Source of the DNA: SIAJ01 sp036266155
Lineage (GTDB): Bacteria; Planctomycetota; Planctomycetia; Gemmatales; Gemmataceae
DNA: 63,494 nucleotides
Reading direction: 5' to 3'
Assembly (NCBI GenBank): GCA_036266155.1
Contig: DATANR010000146.1
Coordinates: 1 to 63,494, forward strand
Shown here: positions 34,691 through 43,118 of the stretch, one piece after another
Position numbering within the stretch: position 1 is the stretch's first letter
How the letters are laid out: every line of letters starts with the position of its first letter
Program-made: the position numbers and the translations under genes
The notes under the pieces: generated by a model
Seen by the model: only the letters and a program-made list of their open reading frames with translations
The model's database searches: none
What the model was told of the DNA's origin: nothing

Positions 34691-36805
34691 ATGATGCGGT
34701 CCAGCTCCCTCGCGTTTGCGCTTTGCTTCATGGTTGCCGCGTTCCCTGCTCATGCTGACGAGCCGGACGTTCTCTTCGCTGACTTCGAAGGCGCGACCTA
34801 CGGCGACTGGGTTGTGACCGGCACAGCATTCGGAACAGGGCCGGCCAAGGGTACGCTGCCCAATCAAATGCCGGTCACCAGCTTCAAGGGCAAGGGACTC
34901 GTCAACTCCTACCTGGGCGGTGACAAAAGCACCGGGACGCTGACGTCGCCGGAATTCACCATTGCCCGCAAACACATCAAGTTCCTTATCGGCGGCGGCG
35001 GATTCGCTGGCAAAACGTGCATGAATCTGATCGTCGATGGCAAGGTCGTGCGCACCGCGACCGGACCTAACCTGGAACCCGGCGGCAGCGAGGAGCTGCA
35101 TCCGGAATCGTGGGATGTCGGCGACCTCATGAGCAAGAAGGCCAAGATCGTCATCGTCGACGACGCGACCGGTGGATGGGGCCACATCAATGTCGACGAC
35201 ATTGTCTTCAGCAACACACCCGTCAAGAAGCCTGTGCGTGAAATCGTTGCCGCGAAGAAATACTTGCAGTTCCCGGTCAAGAACAAGGGGCCGATGCGCC
35301 ACGTGAAGGTACTGGACGGTAAGGACACGGTGGCCGAGTTCACGATCGAACTCGCGGACGGCACGCCGGACTGGTGGGCGCCGCTGGACGTCAGCAAATT
35401 ACGCGGCAAGACGCTGCGCATCGAGCTGAAACAACTGCCGGAAGACTCCAAGGCGCTCAACGCGATCGCGGCCGTGGATCGAGTGACGGGGGCCGACAGC
35501 CTTTACACCGAGAAGCTGCGTCCGCAGTTGCACTTCTCGCCGAGCCGCGGCTGGAACAATGACCCGAACGGCATGGTGTACGCGGACGGCGAATGGCACC
35601 TCTACTTTCAGCACAATCCCTATGGCGTTGACTGGGGCAACATGCACTGGGGCCACGCGGTCAGCAAAGATTTGGTCCGTTGGGAAGAGTTACCGATTGC
35701 GCTGTCGCCGCGCAAGTTCGGCGACTGGGCTTTCTCCGGCAGCGCTGTTGTTGATCGCGACAACACGTCCGGCTGGAAGTCCGGCGAGAACGCCCTACTG
35801 GTCGGGGCTTACACAAGCACCGGCCGCGGCGAGTGCATCATCTATTCCAACGACCGCGGGCGCACGTGGACTGAATTCGAAGGCAATCCGGTCGTGAAGC
35901 ACGCCGGCCGCGATCCGCGCTTGCTCTGGCATGCACCGTCCAAACGTTGGATCATGGCTGTCTACGACGAGACCGATCGCAAGCGCTGGATTGCCTTCTA
36001 CACGTCGCCGGACCTGAAGACATGGACCTATCGCAGCCGCATCGAAGGCTTTTACGAGTGTGCCGATCTGTTCGAGTTGCCCGTCGACGGCGACTTGAAG
36101 AAGTACAAGTGGGTGCTGACGGCCGCGAGCAGCGACTACATGGTCGGCGCCTTCGACGGCGCGACCTTTACGCCGGAAACCAAGATGCTGCGCGGCAACC
36201 AGGGCCGCGGCTTCTACGCGGCCCAGACGTTCGCCAACGCTCCCAACGGGCGCATTATCCAGATCGGCTGGCTCCAGGCCCCGTCGCCGGGCATGTCGTT
36301 CAATCAGGCGATGTCGTTGCCGATCGAGCTGGGATTGAAGTCGACTGCCGATGGCCCGCGATTGACGCATAGACCGGTGAAAGAATTGAGCGCCCTGGGG
36401 TGGAGGTCGAACTTGCCCCAAGAGTCCGCGTTGAAAGCGAACAATCCGTCCCTCAAGATCAATGCCAGCGAGCTCCTGCAAATACATGTGACGCTCGTGC
36501 CCGACGAGGCGGCCCGGTGTACGCTGACGGTTCGCGGCGTGCCGTTGGCGTACGACGCGAAACTTCAGGAACTGCGCGTCGGCGATCACAAAGTGAACGT
36601 CCCGCTACGCGACGGCAAGCTGGCCCTGCGCGTGTTTGTCGATCGTACGGCCTTCGAGATCTTCACGGCGGACGGCCTGACCTACGTTCCGATACCCGTG
36701 ATTCCGAAGGCGGACGACATGACCGTCACTTTCGCGGTGACGGCGGGCAACGTCAAGGTCGAGCAATTCCAGGTTGATGAGCTGACTTCGATCTGGAAGA
36801 AATGA
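34691..36805 (+). CDS. Glycoside hydrolase family 32 (fructan/sucrose-type), secreted
   Basis: 704 residues from ATG at 34691. Signal peptide 1-22, an N-terminal beta domain (about 25-260, DVLFADFEGATYGDWVV), then the GH32 five-bladed propeller beginning LRPQLHFSPSRGWNNDPNGM. The catalytic residues are in place: nucleophile Asp291 in NDPNG, stabiliser Asp in RDP at about 408, acid/base Glu456 in ECADLF. A C-terminal beta-sandwich follows (AFEIFTADGLTYV). Cleaves beta-fructofuranosyl bonds in fructans, levan, inulin or sucrose; extracytoplasmic. The upstream sugar porter could import the product. Confidence 0.93.
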   Translation: MMRSSSLAFALCFMVAAFPAHADEPDVLFADFEGATYGDWVVTGTAFGTGPAKGTLPNQMPVTSFKGKGLVNSYLGGDKSTGTLTSPEFTIARKHIKFLIGGGGFAGKTCMNLIVDGKVVRTATGPNLEPGGSEELHPESWDVGDLMSKKAKIVIVDDATGGWGHINVDDIVFSNTPVKKPVREIVAAKKYLQFPVKNKGPMRHVKVLDGKDTVAEFTIELADGTPDWWAPLDVSKLRGKTLRIELKQLPEDSKALNAIAAVDRVTGADSLYTEKLRPQLHFSPSRGWNNDPNGMVYADGEWHLYFQHNPYGVDWGNMHWGHAVSKDLVRWEELPIALSPRKFGDWAFSGSAVVDRDNTSGWKSGENALLVGAYTSTGRGECIIYSNDRGRTWTEFEGNPVVKHAGRDPRLLWHAPSKRWIMAVYDETDRKRWIAFYTSPDLKTWTYRSRIEGFYECADLFELPVDGDLKKYKWVLTAASSDYMVGAFDGATFTPETKMLRGNQGRGFYAAQTFANAPNGRIIQIGWLQAPSPGMSFNQAMSLPIELGLKSTADGPRLTHRPVKELSALGWRSNLPQESALKANNPSLKINASELLQIHVTLVPDEAARCTLTVRGVPLAYDAKLQELRVGDHKVNVPLRDGKLALRVFVDRTAFEIFTADGLTYVPIPVIPKADDMTVTFAVTAGNVKVEQFQVDELTSIWKK

Positions 36806-36857
36806 CAGGGCCGCGTGGTACGGCCCACTGTCGACAATTCCACGCGATAGGTTCAGG

Positions 36858-37382
36858 TCAAACCGACGCACCATGCGAGCCCATGCTGCCCGCAACCAGC
36901 ACCGCCCCGCCCTCCAAATTCGCCTTGATCCGCCGTAGCGCCTCGGCCGATTCCTCCAGGACTTGGTTGCGTTTGTAGATGCGGTCGACCAATGGGTACA
37001 GGACGCCGTGCGGCTTCCAGTAGTAAAGCTCGCGCTCGTAGTGCGTGCCGTCAGGGTGCTCGGTGAATCGGTACGAAATGATCCCATTGATGCCGATGTT
37101 CGATTCGCCGTCGATCCGCCAGTGGTGCGGGGCGGAGCGCTCGGTGACGGTCCACGTCATGAACCCTTTGCCGCCGACGGAGCGGATCTCCTCGATGACT
37201 TGCTCGCCAATGTGCAGCGAGTGGTCCGTTACCCCGGTGACACCGATCGTGACCGGGTGCCAGTGGACCCAGCTCGCGGGCATCGTCACGTAATCAAACA
37301 CCTCCGCAATGGGGCGATGGATGGTGATCGCGTTGTAGACGCGGGACACCGAGTGCGCGATCTGTTCCATGACAGTCTCCAT
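36858..37382 (-). CDS. SRPBCC (polyketide-cyclase-like) family protein
   Basis: 174 residues. START/Bet v1-type fold: AITIHRPIAEVFDYVTMPASWVHWH, with RIDGESNIGINGIISYRF later. These small hydrophobic-ligand-binding proteins are common and of mostly unknown specificity. Cytoplasmic, monocistronic. Confidence 0.8.
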   Translation of the reverse strand: METVMEQIAHSVSRVYNAITIHRPIAEVFDYVTMPASWVHWHPVTIGVTGVTDHSLHIGEQVIEEIRSVGGKGFMTWTVTERSAPHHWRIDGESNIGINGIISYRFTEHPDGTHYERELYYWKPHGVLYPLVDRIYKRNQVLEESAEALRRIKANLEGGAVLVAGSMGSHGASV

Positions 37383-37576
37383 TATCGGACTCGGGCATGT
37401 TGATCATAGCACGATGTGCCGGTGGCCGTGCGGCGTGTTTCTCCCCTCTCGCGAAGGGGAGAACGGGAGCCGGAATGCTGCCTCGTTGGCAGTCGTTCGT
37501 GCAAATCAACAATTTTCCGTGCGCCTTTCCTCCCAACACCCCTCATGATGATGTCACCCGCTTCGAGGGCGCGCCG

Positions 37577-40500
37577 ATGTCCGATCGTGTTGCCGATCAA
37601 CTTGCTCGCACGGTTCGTGCGGCCGTTCGGCGTGTGGCGCGGCCGACGGCGGATGTCGATTTGCTCGATGCGTTTCACAGGACACGGGATCCGGCGGCGT
37701 TCGCGGGGTTGGTGCAACGGCATGGGCCGCTCGTATTGGCGGCATGTCGAACCATTCTCCCCAACGCTGCCGACGCCGATGATGCTTGTCAGGCCGCGTT
37801 CGTCGTATTGCATCGCAAGGCGCACACCATTCGCGATGGCCGCACGCTCGGCGGCTGGCTGTTCCGTGTAGCGCGACGGACGGCTCTCGAAGTGAAGGCA
37901 ACGTCCGCGCGACGTCGTGAACGCGAGGCCCGGGCCGCCCGGCCGGAGCCGGTCTCAGCTCCCGACCTGTCATGGCGCGAGGCGTGTGCAATCTTGCACG
38001 AGGAACTCGATCGCCTGCCGCCACGGTATCGGTTGCCGTTGATCCTCTGTTACCTTGAAGGCAAGACGCGCGACGAGGCGGCGGCGGCACTCGGTTGGAC
38101 GTCTGATTCTGTCCGTGGGCGGGTCAACCGCGGCCGCGAACGACTCCGCAAACTGCTCGAGAAACGCGGCGTCACCCTTTCGGCCGGACTGCTGGCGGCG
38201 GTTGCCGTGCCGGCCGGCGTGCCGACGTCGATGTTCGCGGCTGTCGTGTGTCCATCGCCGACCGTGGCCGCGGTCGCCCAGGCCGTGGCCGCGACGACGC
38301 GAGCCTTTCCGATCGGCAGCGGGCTCGTCCTCGCGGCAGGTCTGCTTGTCGGGGCTGTCGTGCTCGGCTCGGGTCCAGGTGCACCGCCGCCGGCCGATCC
38401 GCCCGCGAAGAAAAACCCGATTGAAGCCGTTCAATCAAAACAGCGTGGCGACTCGCTCGGCGACCCGCTGCCCGAGGGGGCCATCGCCCGGCTTGGCACG
38501 TTGCGGCTCAATCATGGCGACGGGCTCAGCGTGCTGCTCTTCACGCCGGATGGCAAGTCGATCGTGTCCGTCGGCCACGGTCAGGCCCGCGTGTGGGATG
38601 CGGCAACGGGCGTCGAGAGATTGCAATTCTCAACCGGCACGCCCGAGTGGGACGATCAGCCCGTGGTCTCCGCCGACGGCAAGCAAATGACGCACCTCGT
38701 CCAACGATTCGGAGGTGATCCCCTTCATGTATTTGACCTGGAGACCGGTAAGGAATTGCGATCCGACGAGTTGAAGAGAGAAAAGGGGAAGCGCACCGAG
38801 ATCTCGGTCTATCGCCGCAATGCCATGTCGCCGGACGGCCAGGTCGCGGTGTTGCATCTGCCCAACGCGGTCGTGAGCTTTGATATCGCGACTGGCAAGG
38901 AATTGTACGGGATAAACTTCAAGGATCCGCGAGAGGTCAAGTCGATCGCCTTCGCCAGTCCAGACCGGTTGGTCGCCACTTACGGCAAACAATGGATTGG
39001 AATTTATGACGGGAAGACTGGCGAGCAGAAACTCTTCTTTCAAACCGCGGGACCGGTCGGCCTGATCGCCGGCTCGCTCGACGGCAAGCTGTTCGCCACG
39101 CTCGAACATCTTCAAGACGACATCGATCACACCAAGACGACCGATACGGTGCGCATCTGGGATTTGGCAACCGGCAAGAAACTCCACGAAATCACGAGCC
39201 GGCCCGGCCGTTTCTTCATGGGAGTCGGCTTCTCGAACGACGGCAAAGCGATGTACGCCTTCAGCACCGGACGGGCCGGACGCGAGGTGACAATCTGGGA
39301 CACGGCCACCGGCAAAGTTATTACCGAGATTCAGGCTTCCTTTGGGCAGGCGATCGCACTGAGCCCCGATGGCAAGCGTCTCGCCGCCGGCGACAACAGC
39401 GGCAAGTTCGACGTGTGGAATCTGGGCACGGGCAAACCGCTGGCCCCGGCCGAAGCGACCGCCTCTGTCGGCTCGGTGTTCCTCTCGCGCGACGGCAGCC
39501 GCGTGACGACCATCGGCCGCACGCTGATCACCAACTGGAACGCGACCAATGGTGAATTGCTCAGCTCGACCGTCCTGCCGGACCACGTGAACGAGCCGCC
39601 AGCGTGCCAATTCTCCGGCGCCGGTCGCTATGCCAACCTGATTCTGCGTGGCGACAAAGAGACGTCGATCCGCGTTTGGGACGTCGCCGCGGGCAAATCG
39701 ATTCAGACGATCCCGATTGCCGACGTGCCGTTTCGATCGACGGTCGCGGTCACTCCAGATTCGACGCGGCTCGCGGTTCTGCTCGATGGTAAACCGCAAA
39801 CGGTGAGCATTCGCGATGCAAAGACGGGCAAGGAATTAACCTCATTCAAACTCGACGAGCCTGAGGGTCCCGGCAAGTTGCACCTCGCGCCCGGCAAGTT
39901 GTACTTCATCGACGACGGGCGCACGCTTGTGGTGACTGGACATCGTACGATTGGTTACTCCATTCCCGAGGGCACCAAACGCTTCGCCTGGACGCTCAAC
40001 ATTGAACCCGATGATTCTGGCCTTCTGCGTCCGGGGGATTCGCTGGTGCTTTCGCCCGATGGTTCGCTGGCCGCGTGCATCGCAAGCATTGGCTGGAAGC
40101 CCGAGGATCGCGCTGCGGATCAAATCGCTCTGTTCGACGGCCGGACCGGCAAGGTCGTGCGCCACCTCGGCAGTAAGCATACGCATGGCTACCACCGCAT
40201 CACCTTCTCCGCCGATGGCCGACTGCTCGCGGCGGCCGACGGCAACGACGTTCGCATCTGGGAAACTGCGACCGGCAAGGAATTGCGATCGTATTCCGGC
40301 CATCGCAATTTCATCGAGACCCTCTCGTTCAGCGGCAACGGCCGTCGCCTCGCCTCGGCCAGCCACGACAGCACCGTTCTGATCTGGGACCTGACGGCGG
40401 GCATGAAGAACACGTTTACCGATGCGTGGGCCGACCTGTTGAGCCCCGACGCCATCACCGCCTACGCGGCGATCTTCCGCCTGAGCGAGGCCGTCGTCGA

Positions 40501-40915
40501 CGACACACTGCCGCTTTTGCGCAAGAATCTACGTGCACTCACGCCCGCCGAGGCCGATCGCATGCGTCAGTGGATCGCCGACCTGAATAGCGACCAGTTT
40601 CGCATCCGCGACAAGGCCTTCAAGGAGCTTGCCGAACTCGGCCCGCTAGCCGGCACCGCGTTGCAATCGGCAATGGCGAAGAAGCCATCCGCCGAGACGG
40701 CTAATCGCATCGAGCAATTGCAAGCCAAGTTAATCGGTCCGCCGTCGACCGGCGAAGTGTTGCGCACCTGGCGAGCGCTGGCCGTGCTTGAAATGAAGAG
40801 CACGCCGTCGGCGATCGCGTTCTTGAAAGAGCTGGCCGCCGGTGACGCGGACGGCTGGCTGACCGCGGAAGCGAAGGCGTCGCTTCGGCGAATCGCCGCG
40901 ATGACCCACGATTGA
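37577..40915 (+). CDS. ECF sigma factor fused to a membrane segment and WD40 repeats
   Basis: 1112 residues from ATG at 37577. Residues about 30-195 are a sigma-70/ECF module: region 2 (AFAGLVQRHGPLVLAACRTIL, then DADDACQAAFVVLHRKA) and region 4 helix-turn-helix (LPLILCYLEGKTRDEAAAALGWTSDSVRGRVNRGRERLRKLL, in part). A hydrophobic stretch at about 245-268 (GLVLAAGLLVGAVVLGSG) can span the membrane, followed by WD40 repeats from about 310 to 950 (IWDLATGKKLHEI type) and a HEAT-like tail. Predicted to hold the sigma module in the cytoplasm and the propeller outside. Such fusions are known in Planctomycetota. Start has no strong ribosome site. Confidence 0.9.
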   Translation: MSDRVADQLARTVRAAVRRVARPTADVDLLDAFHRTRDPAAFAGLVQRHGPLVLAACRTILPNAADADDACQAAFVVLHRKAHTIRDGRTLGGWLFRVARRTALEVKATSARRREREARAARPEPVSAPDLSWREACAILHEELDRLPPRYRLPLILCYLEGKTRDEAAAALGWTSDSVRGRVNRGRERLRKLLEKRGVTLSAGLLAAVAVPAGVPTSMFAAVVCPSPTVAAVAQAVAATTRAFPIGSGLVLAAGLLVGAVVLGSGPGAPPPADPPAKKNPIEAVQSKQRGDSLGDPLPEGAIARLGTLRLNHGDGLSVLLFTPDGKSIVSVGHGQARVWDAATGVERLQFSTGTPEWDDQPVVSADGKQMTHLVQRFGGDPLHVFDLETGKELRSDELKREKGKRTEISVYRRNAMSPDGQVAVLHLPNAVVSFDIATGKELYGINFKDPREVKSIAFASPDRLVATYGKQWIGIYDGKTGEQKLFFQTAGPVGLIAGSLDGKLFATLEHLQDDIDHTKTTDTVRIWDLATGKKLHEITSRPGRFFMGVGFSNDGKAMYAFSTGRAGREVTIWDTATGKVITEIQASFGQAIALSPDGKRLAAGDNSGKFDVWNLGTGKPLAPAEATASVGSVFLSRDGSRVTTIGRTLITNWNATNGELLSSTVLPDHVNEPPACQFSGAGRYANLILRGDKETSIRVWDVAAGKSIQTIPIADVPFRSTVAVTPDSTRLAVLLDGKPQTVSIRDAKTGKELTSFKLDEPEGPGKLHLAPGKLYFIDDGRTLVVTGHRTIGYSIPEGTKRFAWTLNIEPDDSGLLRPGDSLVLSPDGSLAACIASIGWKPEDRAADQIALFDGRTGKVVRHLGSKHTHGYHRITFSADGRLLAAADGNDVRIWETATGKELRSYSGHRNFIETLSFSGNGRRLASASHDSTVLIWDLTAGMKNTFTDAWADLLSPDAITAYAAIFRLSEAVVDDTLPLLRKNLRALTPAEADRMRQWIADLNSDQFRIRDKAFKELAELGPLAGTALQSAMAKKPSAETANRIEQLQAKLIGPPSTGEVLRTWRALAVLEMKSTPSAIAFLKELAAGDADGWLTAEAKASLRRIAAMTHD

Positions 40916-40996
40916 ATCACCGTCCGCTGGCATCCATACAAAACGCCTGGGGAACAAATTGCCTGGGCATCGAGATTGGCAACCGCGAATTCCGTG

Positions 40997-42175
40997 ATGA
41001 CCGATGGAGCAAGCGTCAACTCTTGCCCTCGTTGCGGCAGCGATTGGCTCGCCGGCGGCGCTTTGCAAACCATTCGCACCTGTCGCGATTGCGGTCTGCG
41101 TTTCCTCCCGCCGACGCCGCGCTGGGAACGCAAGCTTGTTGCTCTGGTCCTGATTGTTCCCAGTCTGATTGGCCTGATTATCGCGGGCTTTGGCATTGCC
41201 CTCGCGGTCAATGCGCCGCCGAAGGACGAGGGCGCTGTCATCGCCGGGCTCGCCTGCGGCGCCGTTTTTGGCGTCGCGTCCATCATGGGGATGGTCCTCG
41301 GCGTACGTGAATGGCGTGTCCGGCGTCAAAATGCGACTGTCATTCCCGACGCCGACGAACGGCCGCCCAGTCCGGCCCTACCAGCGGATCGGGCCATTGA
41401 AATTGCCCACGCGATCGCCCACGAGCATCGGGCCACGCACATCGCGAAGCAAATCAACAATATCACGCCACGCCGTGTCGCCACGGCACGCGCTCGATTC
41501 GCCCAGGCCATGACCGATGACGAGACGCCGCTCGTCATGGTCGACACGACCATGCTGCGCCGCGGCGGCGCGGGCTTTCTGATCACCAATCGCGCCTTCT
41601 ATTCAAGCCACATGCCGATGCCGATCAATCTCGCCGACATGCGGCAAATTGTCCATCGGCCACCGGACAAACAGACGCAGGTAATGCTGCACGTCGTCGT
41701 CGGCCTGACGCATTTCTTTCCGCCCGCGGCGATCTTGATGGTGTTCCTGATGTTTGGCCGCCGGCACCGGTTCCGCCATGTGTTGACGATCAACGACCGC
41801 ATCGTTCATGTGGCACAGAAGCCGATGACCTGGCCCTTTTGGGTTGATCTGCTCGTTGCGCTCTCGTCGGAATTGCAACCTGCGTCGGTCGACCGTAGCG
41901 ACATGTTGCTCGAAGTCTATTCATCCGACCCCGCGGTTGAGCCGGTAAGCATTGCCGAACCGCCCACGGAAGCCATCGACCGGGCGATTCGGTCGTTGAA
42001 TGGAACCAGCCTCAACACTGTGCGCTTGTGGAATGATGCGGAGCGAACCGGGGGTCTCGAAATTGTTGCTGGCGAGAATGTGTATTACTGGCGAGAATTG
42101 CCCAACGGTGAAGCGGAAGCGTATGCGGACGTCGAAGCCGTCATCGCCCGAGCGCTGCAATTCAACGATCGGTAG
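40997..42175 (+). CDS. Zinc-ribbon membrane protein of unknown function
   Basis: 392 residues. N-terminal CPRCGSDWLAGG...CRDCG zinc ribbon (about 10-35), two hydrophobic segments near 47-70 and 78-102, a long cytoplasmic-type region and another hydrophobic stretch at about 220-240. No known family. A TTG at 40976 is an alternative start. Ends 24 bp before the DUF58 gene, so cotranscription is possible. Confidence 0.7.
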   Translation: MTDGASVNSCPRCGSDWLAGGALQTIRTCRDCGLRFLPPTPRWERKLVALVLIVPSLIGLIIAGFGIALAVNAPPKDEGAVIAGLACGAVFGVASIMGMVLGVREWRVRRQNATVIPDADERPPSPALPADRAIEIAHAIAHEHRATHIAKQINNITPRRVATARARFAQAMTDDETPLVMVDTTMLRRGGAGFLITNRAFYSSHMPMPINLADMRQIVHRPPDKQTQVMLHVVVGLTHFFPPAAILMVFLMFGRRHRFRHVLTINDRIVHVAQKPMTWPFWVDLLVALSSELQPASVDRSDMLLEVYSSDPAVEPVSIAEPPTEAIDRAIRSLNGTSLNTVRLWNDAERTGGLEIVAGENVYYWRELPNGEAEAYADVEAVIARALQFNDR

Positions 42176-42199
42176 AATGAATTCGAACGGTTCACCGGC

Positions 42200-43084
42200 A
42201 TGGCCATGCAGACACTCGATCCCGATACCCTGGCCCGCATCCGCTCGCTGGAGCTGCGCGCCCGCCAGACCGTCGAGGGGTTTGTCACCGGCGGCCATCG
42301 CAGCAAGCATCACGGCTTCGCCGTCGAATTCGCCCAGCATCGCGAGTACGTCGCTGGCGACGACATTCGGCACATCGACTGGAAGGTCTACGGCCGCAAG
42401 GAACGCTTCTACCTCAAGCAATACGAGCTCGAAACCAATCTCGTCTTGTGGCTGCTCGTTGACGCCAGCGAATCGATGCGCTATGGTTCGAGCGAAGTCA
42501 CGAAGTACGATCTCGCCTGCACGGCCGCGGCCTCGCTCGGCTATCTGGTCGTTCAGCAGACCGACAGCGTCGGCGCGGCCACATTCGATTCGCAGGTGCG
42601 ACAGTTCCTGCGGCCGGCCAGCCAGGCAACCCATCTGAAGGACGTCTGCCGCGTGTTGGCTGGCGGCGCATCGGATGAGAAGTCGAAGATCGGCCCCGTT
42701 TTGCACGAGGCGGCCGAGCGCTTTGTGCGCCGCGGCGTCGTTGCGGTTTTCAGCGACCTGTTCGACGAACCCGCCGAGGTGCTCGCGGGCCTCAAGCATT
42801 TGAAGTATCAGCGCCACGACGTGGTTGTCTTCCATGTGCTCGACGGGGCCGAGATCGAGTTTCCCTTCCGGGAATCGACGTTGTTTCATGGTCTGGAGCA
42901 GTTACCTGAACTGTTGACCGATCCGGTTGGTGTGCGCGAGGGATATCTGCAAGAGTTCACCGCCTTTCGGAAAGAATTGCAGACGGGCTGTCGGCTCCAT
43001 CACATCGACTACGTGGAATTGCGTACGGACAAAGATTTGGGTCTGGCGCTGGCCGAGTATTTGGTGCGGAGGGCGAGCCGGTAG
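42200..43084 (+). CDS. DUF58-domain protein (vWA-like)
   Basis: 294 residues. Typical DUF58 landmarks HHGFAVEFAQHREYVAGDDIRHIDWKVYGR (quoted by its REYVAGDDIRHIDWK core) and vWA-like LVDASESMRYG with Asp-x-Ser-x-Ser. Members usually sit beside MoxR ATPases, but none is in the window. Likely scaffolding role at the membrane. Confidence 0.9.
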   Translation: MAMQTLDPDTLARIRSLELRARQTVEGFVTGGHRSKHHGFAVEFAQHREYVAGDDIRHIDWKVYGRKERFYLKQYELETNLVLWLLVDASESMRYGSSEVTKYDLACTAAASLGYLVVQQTDSVGAATFDSQVRQFLRPASQATHLKDVCRVLAGGASDEKSKIGPVLHEAAERFVRRGVVAVFSDLFDEPAEVLAGLKHLKYQRHDVVVFHVLDGAEIEFPFRESTLFHGLEQLPELLTDPVGVREGYLQEFTAFRKELQTGCRLHHIDYVELRTDKDLGLALAEYLVRRASR

Positions 43085-43118
43085 GCGCTACGCCGCAAGC
43101 GGCGTCGTGGAGGTCGTC

